Made by a program: the position numbers and the translations under genes. From Ursus arctos (Eukaryota; Chordata; Mammalia; Carnivora; Ursidae), in contig NW_026622985.1 in NCBI RefSeq assembly GCF_023065955.2, forward strand, positions 71,289,931-71,353,930: 64,000 nucleotides of DNA, read 5' to 3'. The stretch's first letter is position 1. Every line of letters starts with the position of its first letter. Below the pieces are notes generated by a model. That model did not search any database. It was given only the letters and a program-made list of their open reading frames with translations, and was not told where the DNA came from. Positions 11,865-22,629 of this stretch are shown here, one piece after another.

Positions 11865-12345
11865 GAGCTCAGCAGTATTTATTTGGTGCCTACAGTCTAC
11901 AGCCTTGCAATACACGTTCTGGGGAGAGAAATATGAAGGAGCACGTGCAGCCCCTACGTGTTGGCTGAGGAGAGAAGGGCCATTTGGCCTTCAAGGGACA
12001 AGGATACAGGAAGAGCAGTAATAACTATAGAAGTGTTATAACCAGGTAAGAAGGATTAAGAAATACTGTATGCAAAAAGTGAGCTGTAAGCAGAAGAAAG
12101 GGGCCGGGCAGATTTAGTGGAGACAGAGGGATAAAATGGCATTTCCTGGTAGGGGTGAAGCATACAGAGTCTTAAAGCTACATGAAGTGAAGAGCAAACG
12201 GACTTACTAGCAAGCAGCCAAGAGGAGAGAATCGTTGGTGAGACTGAGCAGGGAGAAAGGGAGAAGCAGACAGCTGGTGTACAGCCCCGAACAAAAGGGA
12301 GGAAGAAATTTGATTTGCAAGACGAGAGGATTCCGAGGGTGAAGA
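11865..12345 (-). repeat. L2 (LINE-2) 3' region
   Basis: Begins with the reversed L2 3' motif ('cagtatttatttggtgcctacagtctac') and continues with the purine-rich body typical of reversed L2: '...gaagcatacagagtcttaaag', '...gtgagactgagcagggag'. There is no open frame of the L2 reverse transcriptase, only UTR-proximal sequence. Boundaries are approximate. Confidence 0.55.
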
Positions 12346-12439
12346 TAAACAACTTTCTTCTAGCCTTATCTCATTTGTGGATTTAGACCAGGAAACATTA
12401 ATGCGTTTGGGGCTTTGGGGAAATGTCCCTAATATTTGA

Positions 12440-12580
12440 GAATAGACTAGAAACCTGTGTATAGCAGCCTGTTTATATTGAGGCCACTTAGATGCTTGGA
12501 GGTTAAGTGATTTGTACAAGTGCAAATGGCCCCATACAGGTGGAAAGCCAGGTCTACGAAGCACTGCTTAGAGCTACTAG
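12440..12580 (-). repeat. MIR fragment
   Basis: The run 'ggaggttaagtgatttgtacaag...ggtggaaagccaggtctacg' is the reversed MIR block around 'ggctctgccacttactagctgtgtgaccttgggcaa'. Confidence 0.55.
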
Positions 12581-12637
12581 CAAACAAAATATTGGTCTGA
12601 ATAGGTAACTAGTCCAATCCAAAATAGCACATTTTGA

Positions 12638-12716
12638 AACTGATGGTTACCAGGTTACCAGAGGGGAGGTGGGTGGAGGGGATGGGTGACACAGGTGATG
12701 AGCACTGGGTGATTAA
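12638..12716 (+). mobile_element. L1 3'-UTR fragment (carnivore/L1MA-like)
   Basis: 'gatggttaccag...ccagaggggaggtgggtggaggggatgggtga...gatgagcactgggtg' is a well-known block of the L1 3' UTR, in sense orientation. It is truncated at both ends and has no poly-A of its own at 12716, so it is an internal remnant. Confidence 0.75.
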
Positions 12717-12764
12717 GATAAAAACTTTTAAAAATGGCATATTTCTTGATTTATGTCTTTGTGG

Positions 12765-12960
12765 TAAAGTCCTTCACTTCCTTCCCCTTGTCCCAAGACC
12801 CTCTGCGTTAATATGAGTCTTGTCCTCCTTTGATCCACCCTCTACCCTGGTGACAGAAAATCTGTATATAACACAGATGTGATCATGATATCCCTGTGTC
12901 TAAAGTCCACTGATGCTTCTCCACTACCTGCAGGATAGGTCCGTTCCATTACTCTGGCCT
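12765..12960 (+). repeat. L2 fragment, left of an inserted element
   Basis: 'gtgatcatgatatccctgtgtctaaagtccactgatgcttctcc...' corresponds to the L2 block reading 'ctgatcatgtcactcccctgcttaaa...cctccagtggctcccc'. The match stops at about 12960 and appears to resume after 13152, which suggests that the intervening element landed in this L2. Confidence 0.5.
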
Positions 12961-13152
12961 ATAGGTAGGGTTGCCAGATGTAGCAAATGAAACCCCAGGA
13001 CTCCAAATTACATCTGCATTTCAAATAACAGATTTAAAAAAATACATGCTCTGTCCAAATTGGGGACATATTATACTTCAAAATTATTTGCTGTTTCTCT
13101 AAAATTAAAATTTAACTGGGATTCCTATATTTTATCTACCAGTCCTATAAAT
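12961..13152. mobile_element. Palindromic MITE-like repeat
   Basis: An element of about 190 bp whose halves are imperfect reverse complements. The left end 'tataggtagggttgccagat' pairs with the right end 'tttatctaccagtcctata', and the inner 'caaattggggacatattata' block continues the symmetry. A 'gttgccagat... / ...ttaactgggatt' element of this kind is a familiar dispersed repeat in mammals, but I cannot name the family with confidence. It has no coding capacity. The TATA-like flanks could be target duplication. Confidence 0.6.
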
Positions 13153-13270
13153 GGGGCCAGCAGTCACCTGCCTTTCTAGGCTCTTCTTGTACTACGCCCT
13201 CCTGGTGCCCAACATTCCAGTCATCTCCAGAACCCCCAGGTGTTACCTGCCACATTCCGTTCTTTGCCTG
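13153..13270 (+). repeat. L2 fragment, right of the inserted element
   Basis: 'cctgcctttctaggctcttcttgtactacgccctcctggtgccc' fits the L2 block that follows the left fragment. Weak, and supported mainly by its position. Confidence 0.4.
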
Positions 13271-15330
13271 AACCTGAGTTCCTGTCCTTAAATCCAGACC
13301 TTGAGGAGTGTGGAACTCCAGGTGGGAGAAATCTGGTCAAGTGTCACCTGCCATTGCTCCTGGAAGCCCCCACTCCTGCCAGTGGGGCAAAGGGTCTGGC
13401 TGTAGGTTGTTGCTCTGCTGTTGGGGGGCAGCAGGGCTGATCTTCTCAGTCTGAGGGGGCTCTGTTTCCAAATAACCCAGCCTTGCTTGTTCCTAAAATA
13501 ACCTCTCTTCCAGCTTTCTGAATCCAACCCTGCCTCGGGGCTGCCTCCTGAGGCTGCTCATCCCCCTTCCAGACTGACTCACGTGGCTCCTCCCTCCTTC
13601 CAGACACGTGTTTACGGGTGTCCGGCTTGTGTCCACACCAGACAGAGCTCCCCAGCAAAGCTGCTTTTATCATTTACGCCTCAAACGATTATATTTGTGC
13701 CAAACTGGTTTCCTTCACTTTGTAACAGTGTCTATGTTGTGACCCCAGGAAATCTGACCCTTGGATAAACTACTTTTGAACTAAAAATCTACATATTGTG
13801 TTGAAGTTCTTTGAACTCGGACATGCAAACTCTAAACCCAGCATCAAGTATATTTCCTGTCGCGGTAGAGGAGTATGAACAATGAGTTTAATCCAGTTAC
13901 TACTTGTGAGAATACGCTGACCTAGAATTTAAGATAACCCCTCAACTGAGGAAGCGCTCCTTCTTGACGTCAAAGGGAGTGTTGCTCTACTCTTTGAGGT
14001 GGCTCATAAAGGATGGCGAGAGTGCAAGTTCCTAGCAGGATTTCTCTGGATAAATAAGAAAACGTTACAAAACTTGTACCAGTGTACCACCAGAGTGTCA
14101 GAAATTGCAACAACAACAACGACAAAAACAACAACATCTGCAGGTGTCCTTACATCCTTCCTTCCTTCGTCCAGCAGGGAACTGCACGGTAACCATGATA
14201 ACCCTTTCTCCCTTTACACTGAAATCTCCACAGAAAAACATCGTAAAGGCCTTCCTTTTTGACTTTCAAAAGCATTTCAACATCAAAATAATTATCAAGA
14301 GGCCAAGGAAGTTGTAGCCCTGGTCAAGCTGTTCTCTCCTGAAGCAGAGGCACAGAGCAGAATGTGAACAGCCGCTGTTTGAAGCAAGTAGGCCAGCCCG
14401 GGGTGCGGGAGAAAAGGTAGGGCACTGCATGCAATACGAGGTGAATTATCTTAAGCCATGGTTAGGTTCCAGCATTGAATTGCTTTGTAAGGAATTACAT
14501 TCCTTGGAGGCACTTTGGAGCTCTCATGACGAAATATAGCTGCTTATTCATTCACGTCCTTGAATTTTCACCTTCTTTGGTTTATAAATTAAATAGCAAT
14601 AATATAAAACAAATATGTGTAAGGACAACCACATCGGTCAAACTAATTGGTGCTGGTATTATATAAAACTCCTTAGAGAAATCTAGATTTGATGTTAAAA
14701 TAAAAGGAAAACCTCATTTTTGAGAAAGGAGGACAACGGATTCATGAAAATGTTCCTCGTCCTTTTTTGGCATTCCCCTCCTCATTCGGTTCATGAAATA
14801 ACCGCACATATTTCCTGTAGTCTATCAAACTGCTTTCCACAACTTGCAAAAATTAAGGGATATTATTGGATTAAAAACAAGCCAACACTGTACTTGTTCT
14901 GTCAAACAGCCGCGATGTGCCATGTTCAGAAAATAGGCTGCGCTCGTTTTCATTGATTTATTTCAAAACTTCTTTCAGTCAAAGGGTCCTTGGAGGTTTA
15001 ATAACTTCCTGCTACAGACTGTAGCAGATAGATTAGGTGCAATTGGTGAAATATAGCCATTAACAAATAAACCCAATGTCTTACCGAGAATACCAATGTA
15101 AAAGTTGGTGACAGGCCCTAAAAATCATCATTTAATACCATTATTTTCAACAGCTTTTTCATTTGACATGGATGCTTTAGTGATTTAGGGCCATGACTGT
15201 AAAATGTCAGGAAGATTTATTGACATGAAGCAGATCAATTCGTATTAGAAAATAGGTACAAGAACTAGAACATCCCTTTTCTGACTGATAATATATGCCT
15301 GTTCTAAGCAGACGGGACTGAAGCAATAGC
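13271..15330. other. Unique sequence with conserved-element texture at its right end
   Basis: No gene or transposon is recognised over 2 kb. The left part (13280-13680) is GC-richer. A CAA-rich patch lies at 14105-14140. From about 14480 to 15330 the sequence is repeat-free and AT-rich with dense ATTA and octamer-like motifs. An 8-bp inverted repeat (ctgctaca / tgtagcag, 3-nt loop) lies at 15009-15027. Confidence 0.4.
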
Positions 15331-15347
15331 TGATTAGCATCCTCAAT

Positions 15348-15543
15348 TTTTTTTAAAGATTTTGTTTATTTATTTGAGAGAGAGAGAGAGCACGAGTGGG
15401 AGGGAGGGGCAGAGGGAGTTGGAGAAGCAGACTCCCTGCTGAGTAGGGAGCCTGATGCGATGCAGGCGCTCAATCCCAGGACCCCGGGACCACTAGCCAC
15501 AGTGAAGGCAGCCACTTACCTGACTGAGCCACCCAGGGACCCC
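15348..15543 (-). mobile_element. CAN-SINE (tRNA-Lys-derived), older copy
   Basis: Reversed CAN-SINE: A-rich tail at the left ('ttttttttaaagattttgtttatttatttgag'), GA-rich body, and tRNA-like head at the right ending 'tgactgagccacccaggg'. Thirteen-base perfect target duplications tagcatcctcaat lie at 15335-15347 and 15544-15556. L1-type machinery makes such duplications, so this is a genuine retrotransposition event. Non-autonomous, no protein. It lies 40 bp from a second SINE in the opposite orientation. Confidence 0.96.
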
Positions 15544-15582
15544 TAGCATCCTCAATATTAACATCAGAATTATTTTTTCTTA

Positions 15583-15780
15583 GGGGCGCCTGGGTGGCAC
15601 AGCGGTTAAGCGTCTGCCTTCGGCTCAGGGCATGATCCCGGCATTATGGGATTGAGCCCCACATCAGGCTCCTCCGCTATGAGCCTGCTTCTTCCTCTCC
15701 CACTCCCCCTGCTTGTGTTCCCTCTCTCGCTGGCTGTCTCTATCTCTGTCAAATAAATAAATAAAATCTTAAAAAAAAAA
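15583..15780 (+). mobile_element. CAN-SINE, young caniform-type copy
   Basis: Sense-strand SINE with head 'ggggcgcctgggtggcacag', a box-B-like 'gggattgagcccc' at 15648-15660, CT-rich body, 'aaataaataaataaaatctt' and an A10 tail. Perfect 17-bp target duplications agaattattttttctta flank it (15566-15582 and 15780-15796, the first A shared with the tail). The intact duplication and pure tail mark it as young. The head and body variant is one I associate with bears and their relatives. Confidence 0.97.
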
Positions 15781-15796
15781 GAATTATTTTTTCTTA

Positions 15797-16639
15797 AATT
15801 ACAATCTAAAGTAAACAGCAATCGTGTCTGGGAGTCATGGCAGAGAGTGAAAGCTATTGTATCCATGGGCAGCAATAGTTTTCAGTTCCGTCAAGCTCAA
15901 GTAATAGTTCTATCTGGAGCAGATTTCTAAGTGAATCCTGCAGCTTTTTAGAGAAAGAAATACCAGTTAACTGAACCATATCAAATACAGTCACAATGAA
16001 TGGCTCCTGCCATGTTGATGGCTGCTTCCATGGAAACAAAGCTCATGAATGTAGCTACTATTCTGTTGTGCCTAAGAAATTAAGTGTACATGTATCCTCC
16101 AGCATGATTACTCTAACCAGCTATGAGCGTTGTCCCAACCACGTGTGATGAGCACTGTGGTCAGAGGCAGGCTCACCTTGCTGAGGCAACCCAGGAAGGT
16201 CTCCCGAGGTGTCTTGGAGAACAAGTAGGAGTTTGCTGAAGAATGAAGAAAGAGTTATCCAGGCAGAAGAAACAAAGAGGAATAAGAAAATGGTAGGGAA
16301 AACAGACCTGGATATAAGGTGTCATTGCCCCGCTGAGAATCTTTACCTGGAAGGCAGCGAGGGTCAGTGGAGGACATTAGTTACTTTTATATTCTTGGCA
16401 TCTATGTTCTAGGAAGGTAACAACACCTCAGCTTTCCTTGGAGAACTGTACCAACTACTTACTGTATCTGAGCATTTAATTCTAGACTAAGAACAACATA
16501 TTGAAGAGTTTTGCCACCAATGACATACCTACTGCAAGAGTTTGATGCATCATGTTCTAATGGCATACAGATTAATGTTCACTCTTTACTACCATAGTTA
16601 ATTCATGGTTCTCCTTTTTCATTTATCATGACATTTACC
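15797..16639. other. Mostly unique sequence, possible L2 trace at 16165-16330
   Basis: No gene is recognised. 'gggaaaacagacctggatataagg' and the purine-rich run before it may be a reversed L2 relic, but the match is weak. Confidence 0.3.
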
Positions 16640-17075
16640 TATATAGCCTATACCAGGCAGTAAGTATGTAAAAAATGAACAATTCATAGTACCTGCCTTC
16701 AAAGATCATATAGTTTAGTAGCAGATCTGAGAAATACAACTACAGTGAAACTATATTACAGGGAAAGAAATGCTATCATACACATACGTACGAGATATTA
16801 TAAAAATACAAAGGAGAATTTGAAAATGAAGCCATCTAATTGAAAGGGGCCTAAGAGGACAAAGGAAGGCTTACAGGAAAATCTGAGCCATGAATCATGT
16901 TCAAAGGACAAATTAGAGGGGTGGTGGAAGGTGGCAGGTTGAATGAAGAGATGGGAAGAAATCCCTATCAGTTCCCTCTATCTTTACTGTTTAGGAAACA
17001 GTCAGTGTTTCAGTGTGGAGGGAATACGGGATTGGTGTGAGGATATGGACAAAGCTATGTGAGTACTAGAGTAGT
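16640..17075 (-). repeat. L2 3' region
   Basis: Reversed L2 pattern: 'taccaggcagtaagtatg', 'gtacctgccttcaaagatcatatagtttagtagcag' (good copies read 'ccctgccctcatggagcttacattctagtg'), then a purine-rich body with 'gaggacaaaggaaggcttacaggaaaa'. Diverged and non-coding. Confidence 0.6.
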
Positions 17076-18780
17076 CTGTAAGCTTTATTCCTTGGGGGTC
17101 AAGCAACTGAATACAATAAATAGGTACAATAAATTTGGGTATTGACTCCAAATCTGAAAGGGATATTTATCATACCAGTAGAGTAGAGGAGGACAAAGCT
17201 CAGAAGGGAAAAAGAAATTGTGGAGAGTTCACTGCAACAGAAAATTCTAGGTACTGTGTTGCCAGCACAGGGCAAGCAATTACTGAAAGTTTCCCTTTTC
17301 CCTTTCCTACTCTCTGCATCCACAAAGTGATCCATTGTCTTGAAGAAACTGAACAGGCAAGTACTCAGATGTTGAAGAATTCATTTGGCCTATTTCATTT
17401 AGTATATGTATACATTGGCTTTGCTTGGCTATCCAGGAGGGAATGTGGATTGGACCCATTCACACCACTGATTTGGGTGTGACTTTTGGCGGCTGACAGT
17501 TTGAGTTCCCTTGTTTTTCAAGTCTCCTATCTTAACAACCATCCTTTCTATGCTCTGAGACTTTCCAACAAATCTAATATGAGAGATTCAGAATCCCACA
17601 GAATGGAATGCAGTTTTCCAGGCAATTATGCTTCCTTCAGAACTTGGCAGAAATCTTTCCGGCATTAAAGGTGAAGGTAGAAGAGGTAGTCCGTGGTGGA
17701 TTTCTGGACTCAGAAGTAGGAGAGAAGATTGAAGGTCCTCCCGGGGCCAGGTGTGGGAAATGCGCTTACTTCTTTGATCCCATGTGTGACTTTATTCATG
17801 TTCTATTCTTGTGTCTTTGGTTTGAAATGCAAATGTCATCTGGGTATCAAGAAAGAGACATCTAGAAAAGAGGTTTTAAACCCCTCTGTGCCTAGAGATG
17901 TTTAAATTCTCCCTACAATTTATGTGTATCGTGGGGGCTCATATTTTTAAGGAATCGGCTACCTCAGGCTCCTGTCTCCAGGAGAAACCCACACACATGA
18001 AGGATTTTGTGAGCTCAACAGACTCTATTAAAGATTTAGGGTAGTGGGTAGGAATCACAGGAGCACTTCAGTAGCACAGAGAACAGGCTTTTGCCCTCCC
18101 CTTGGCTTCGTTCTTTCTCTCCAATTCTCCCTTCTCTCACTTCCTTCTCTGGAACAACAGAAAATTCTCCCTTTGTCTAATATATAGGACTTTAGCATTC
18201 AGTTTTCAAAGAGTTCCTTCTCTTCTGCAAGCATTTTCTACCAAATGCAGTGTTCCAAAAGGAATTTGGTGATAGTGTTTCTCTCCTTACAATAGGAATT
18301 GTATTCACCCTCAAGGTACATTTCTTTCCCATACTCCGAGCTTATTATTTTGTATTTTTCCTTAACCTCTCACTTTTCTCATATTTCCATTGGGAAAAAC
18401 CAGATGTCATCACCAGAAAGGTTCCCTTATCTTCCAATGATGAGTCTTTTAAGCTCAGCCGTGTTGGCATCGATCTTTGCCTTCCTTCTTCCTGTTACGA
18501 TTAGGAAGTTTCTCTTTGCTCACAAAAGCTAAAAGTTCATCATATTTTCTGCATGCCTCCTCCTTTGCTTTCTTAAGCTTTTTACTATTTTTCCTTTCTC
18601 CAGCATCACTGATTTCTCTTGGCCAACAGGGTTTTTCCCATCCCTATATACATTTTCTTGTGTCTCCCATTTTAAACAAAATTGAAAACTACCTTATGTC
18701 CTTCTCTAGCTGCCACCCAAGTTCATTATTCCCTTTTACACACAGAAACTTGTAAAAGCCTTATTTATGCTGTCTCCATT
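17076..18780. other. Unique sequence, no gene recognised
   Basis: Purine-rich at the left and pyrimidine-rich at the right. A 115-codon plus-strand frame at 17135-17482 has no domain or context. The pyrimidine-rich part after 18080 may be the distal, unrecognisable end of the L2 that follows. Confidence 0.35.
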
Positions 18781-18784
18781 TCCC

Positions 18785-19589
18785 CATTTCAAGTAACTCT
18801 TCTACCCATTACAATCCACCTTTCCCCTTTATCCTACCACTGAAAAAGATTGTCAAGGCACCAATGATCTCTATGTTGTAAAATCCAGTGGACACTTGTC
18901 TCTCTTCTTCTTCTTGACTTCTTAGCAGTATCTGACAAGTTGATCACGTCTTTCTTTCTGGACACATGTCTTATCTTAGTTTCTGACTCCATGTTTACCT
19001 AGTTTAGCTCTTAGTCCTCATGCTTCTCTTTTTCAGTCTCCTTGACTGACTCCTTCTTCTTGGTCCATCCACTAAAAAAATGGATTCTACAGGGCTTAGC
19101 CTAATCCCCTTCTCTACTCTCTTCCCATATAATATCACCCAATCCCATGGGTGTAAACACTGAGAACTCCCAAATTCTTTCTTCCATCTCCAAACTCCTG
19201 TCTTTGCTCCAGGCTCAAATAGCAAAATGCTTATTTAATACTGTCAGTTGGGGAAACATTAACCATATTTCCCTAAATTTTTACTTTCCCCTAAAATCTA
19301 TCCCATGTCCATACAAATAAATGGTATCGTCATCTTCTCAGCTGCCTAAAAACAGAAATCTGTGAATTATTCCTAAGAGTCTGCCTCTCATTCTCCACAA
19401 AATGTCTCTTAGCAAGTTTTATTAACTCTACCTCTAACATAAGTGAAAATCTACCCATTATCGATCTCCATCCAGGCCAGCATCACCTTGTACCTGGTGA
19501 AATCTCACAAAGTCCTAGTCTCCTTCTTCTCATCCTTTTTCAATTGATTTTTAGTATCCAGAGTGATCTTTTAAATGAAAATTTGATTA
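18785..19589 (+). repeat. Long degraded L2, left part (reaches into the RT region)
   Basis: Sense-strand L2. 'gtctccttgactgactccttctt' near 19037, 'cccttctctactctcttcccatataatatcacccaatcccatggg' near 19107, 'actcccaaattctttcttccatctcc' near 19167 and 'ccagagtgatctttt' near 19558 follow the order of the L2 3' half, including the degenerate remains of the reverse transcriptase region. Frames are broken. The SINE at 19590 interrupts it. Confidence 0.65.
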
Positions 19590-19804
19590 GGGGCTCCTGG
19601 GTGGCTCAGTTGGTTAAGTGTCAGACTTGGTTTTGGCTCAGGTCATAATCTCAAAGTTGTGGGATCAAGCTCCACATAGGGCTTTACTCTTAGTGGGGAG
19701 TCTGCTTGAGATTCTGTCCCTTCTTCTTCCTCTGCCCCTTCCCCTGCTCACTTGCTCTCTCTCTCTAATAAATAAATCAATCTTTAAAATAAAGGAAAAT
19801 AAAT
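19590..19804 (+). mobile_element. CAN-SINE inserted in L2
   Basis: Sense-strand SINE: head 'gggctcctgggtggctcag' with 'tggttaagtg', CT-rich body and a 'taataaataaatcaatcttt' A-rich tail. Target duplications of 17 bp with one mismatch (aaatgaaaatttgatta at 19573-19589 and aaatgcaaatttgatta at 19805-19821) define the ends. Greater divergence than the 15583 copy suggests an older insertion. Confidence 0.96.
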
Positions 19805-19821
19805 AAATGCAAATTTGATTA

Positions 19822-20190
19822 TGCAATGGCTTCCTATTCTTTCTCAAAGCTTGGTGTTGGTCTATAAGTCTCTACATTACTACTTACTTTTGCAACTAGA
19901 ACTTGTCAACTCTGCCGTTCACTCAGTATGAGCCAGCCCCATGCTAGCCTTTTCTTAACCCCTTAAATATGCTAATTTTCTCCAGTCTTAGGGCCTTTGT
20001 ACATGCTGGTTTGTCCACCTGAAATATTCATTCCATGGCTCATTGCATTCTTGTTTTCTTTTCCTTCAGGTCATCTGAATGGTCTCTCTTAGTCATCTTA
20101 GGCTCCCATTCCCATACTCTCCCACTGCTTTCTCTTGGATTCTTCTACAACTTCTAGTTTGTTTTCTGGTTTGTCTTTCCCGCAAGACTA
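19822..20190 (+). repeat. L2, right part
   Basis: L2 resumes after the SINE: 'tgcaatggcttcctattctttctcaaagcttgg', 'ggcctttgtacatgctggtttgtccacctgaaat' and 'ttccttcaggtcatctgaatggtctc' match the block 'gggcctttgcacatgctgttccctctgcctggaa...ccttcagatctcagctcaaatgtcac'. This is the clearest L2 stretch in the window. Confidence 0.75.
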
Positions 20191-20214
20191 TTGGTTTGTA
20201 GAGCCTTTAAACTT

Positions 20215-20340
20215 GGATGCCTAGGTCCCACTTAAGATATTTTGGTTTGTGTAACCTGAGGTGAAGTCTGTAGTCAAGATTTTTAATAGCTCCCTGGGTG
20301 ATTTTAATGGGCAGCCAAAATTGAGAAGCACTCCTCCAGA
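20215..20340. mobile_element. MER5/Charlie-like fragment
   Basis: 'taatagctccctgggtgattttaatgggcagcc' followed by 'attgagaagcact' is the end block common to MER5-type hAT MITEs. It directly abuts another MER5 at 20341, so the two lie in tandem. Confidence 0.6.
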
Positions 20341-20489
20341 CCAGTGCTTTTCAGAGTATGGTCCCCAGTCAACAGCATCGGTGTCATCTTGTTAGAAATG
20401 CAAATTTACAAGCCCTGCCATGAACCTATCTAATTAGAATCTCTCCAGGTGATTCTGATGCATGCGAAAGTTTAAGAACTGCTACTCTA
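20341..20489 (-). mobile_element. MER5-type hAT MITE, split by a SINE
   Basis: 'tttcagagtatggtccccagtcaacagcatcggtgtcatcttgttagaaatgcaaat' and 'ctctccaggtgattctgatgcatgcgaaagtttaagaactgc' match MER5A/B closely in reverse orientation. The SINE at 20490 landed in its last bases, and the duplicated target carries the MITE end to about 20728. Confidence 0.8.
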
Positions 20490-20712
20490 GGGGTGCCTGG
20501 GTGGCTCAGTCAGTTAAGCACTGCCTTCAGCTCAGGTCATGATCTCAGGGTCCTGGGATTGAGTCTTGCATCAGGCCCCCTGCTCAGCGGGGAGGCTGTT
20601 TCTCCCTCCCCTCCCCCCACCGCCCACTCATGCTCTCTCTTGCTATGTCTCTGTCTCTCAAATAAGTAAGATCTTAAAAAACAAAACAAAACAAACAAAA
20701 AAAAAAAAACAG
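20490..20712 (+). mobile_element. CAN-SINE inserted at the end of a MER5
   Basis: Sense SINE with head 'gggtgcctgggtggctcagtc', 'gggattgagtc' as box-B relic, a C-rich body and a long A-rich tail containing acaaaacaaaac units then A13. Sixteen-base perfect target duplications aagaactgctactcta lie at 20474-20489 and 20713-20728. Confidence 0.97.
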
Positions 20713-20733
20713 AAGAACTGCTACTCTAGAATA

Positions 20734-22340
20734 ATGTCTGCAAGTGTTACTCCTTATATCCAGACATGGTGCTGTGTCTTTGGCCTAGGAGGCACAATAC
20801 ATACTTGAATCAACAACGGAATAATCAATAATCATCATAATCAAAAAGTAAATAAATTACATAACAAATGATATAAGGTCTGAATGGCTTTCTCTTGCAG
20901 AGTTGAATGCAGGTGATCTGATACAATATACCTTCCTTTACTAAGACCTAAGGATCAATTTTTTCTACTAGCCCTCACTAAGAAAGTATGTTATATCAGA
21001 GATAGAAGAGCAGCAAATAGTGTGATTTTCTGAACTGCAGCCCCAGCACTTTCCCTTCTCAGCCTCATTTACATTGTTCCCGACCCTACAGCACTGGGTG
21101 TTTTGACAAGTGCGCTATTTTCACTTCTATGACTTCCACCTCTAATTCAAAGGTGGTAAAGTGGAGAGGCTATTTATTAGATTTCATTGGTAACAGATTA
21201 GCACACACATTTATTTTCCTTTAATTTCCCAGTGAGTGGGTCCCTAATGGCCTGCCCAATCAAATGAGGGGATGCCTGCCTTTTCCTGGACGAGCTTCCC
21301 TGTACTGCACGTGAACAGTCTTCTGTGAGAAGCCCAGTGTTGTTATTATCTGCATCTCCTCCCTGGCACCATCTGGAAACCTCCCCATTCTCAGAATGCA
21401 AGGTGCATCGGCTTCATTCTTAGACATTTTTTCATGCTGAGAAGGCTCAGGCACTGGGAAGACTGTCATGATTGCCTCGCTAGAGAAAGGAAAAAAAAAA
21501 GATTATCTCCTCTAATTCAAGTATGAAGTTGAAATATAAGCTGGAGAAAAACAATGATATTAGTTCAAGCTGCTCAGAAGTGAATTATACCTCCCCTCGG
21601 AGAGTATCTCTAACAAATAAACCCAAAGCTGCTACTGAAGGTGGATGCTAAGTCTGTAGCTCAGGCTTATTTCTGGCATTATTCTCTATAATGCATCACT
21701 CTCCCAGACCCCAGAGGGAAATAATGCTAGAGTGCTATATTGGCCGTAAGGGATGTGCCTGCCATCTCCTCCACTGCCAGGGGTGCCCTGGAGAGCTGTC
21801 CTCCAACTCACGGGGCCTCATCGGTGCACGTTTCAGTGGCTTTCCTGTAGGGGCAGAAGCAGCAGCAGCTTTGAAGGACACTGCAAGATTTTGCTCAAAA
21901 AAGATGTCTCCCCCCCACCCCCAATTTTTGGTGGCTGAAATTCGTAGCTGTCATCACTCTTTAAAAGGCAAGAGTATGGTACTGTTTGGGGGAAATTTAT
22001 CCTTGCCTATCTCCTGTTTTCTTAGTTTCTACCTTTTTAAGATTTCTGAGGATTAGCTTAACATAGATAAATCAGGGCAAAATATCGGAAAAAAAAAAAA
22101 GATCCAGACATGGGATCTGCTTATCCCACTCTGTGAATCAGGCAAAACAGATAGCTTGTGCGGCATAACAAATAGAATTTGTACATGCTCTGAAAAGTAG
22201 CACATGTCTCCCATGTGAAGAATGGGGAGCCAGCTGCTGGAATCAGCTGGAAACTGATCCTGCTACTAGAACCTTCCAGAAAGGATAAAGAAGCATATTT
22301 AAGATTTAGCTCAAGGTAATACACCCCCTACACAGACTTT
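20734..22340. other. Unique sequence, no gene recognised
   Basis: I see nothing gene-like. A 121-codon plus-strand frame at 21691-22056 has no recognisable domain. A run of A12 lies near 22090. Confidence 0.4.
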
Positions 22341-22359
22341 CTCCCACTCTTCTACCCCC

Positions 22360-22360
<1 letters not shown>

Positions 22361-22401
<41 letters not shown>
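22361..22401. repeat. (AC)20 microsatellite
   Basis: A pure AC tract of about 41 bases preceded by a C-rich segment. Confidence 0.98.
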
Positions 22402-22402
<1 letters not shown>

Positions 22403-22424
22403 AGTAAAATTGGCCATACCCTTT

Positions 22425-22525
22425 TTGGTGCCATAAGGGTAGGAATTTGTTTTATTAATCTTTGTATCTCCAGGGTCAAGAAAAAAAATAGTACTCACAG
22501 GGTAAGTGTTTAGTATTTTTTAAAT
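22425..22525 (+). repeat. L2 3'-end fragment
   Basis: 'taagggtaggaatttgttttattaatctttgtatctccag' followed by 'tactcacagggtaagtgttta' is the usual L2 3' block. Confidence 0.5.
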
Positions 22526-22629
22526 AAATTTTTTAAATAAATGTATGGACCTCAAATTATTAAAATGGTCCAACAATAGAGTGATTTGATTTTCTAGGGA
22601 ACGTGGAATGAATGCTGCATCTCTATATG

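Noticed and set aside
12178..12564. 128-codon minus-strand frame
   Set aside because: It lies across L2 and MIR relics and is read on the strand opposite to any gene evidence.
13271..13680. GC-richer patch considered as a CpG island or promoter
   Set aside because: CpG dinucleotides are sparse, with no TATA/initiator arrangement and no downstream exon.
15583..15660. Possible tRNA gene from box A/B-like sequence
   Set aside because: This is the degenerate tRNA-Lys-like head of a SINE, repeated at many sites with target duplications. It does not fold into a proper cloverleaf.
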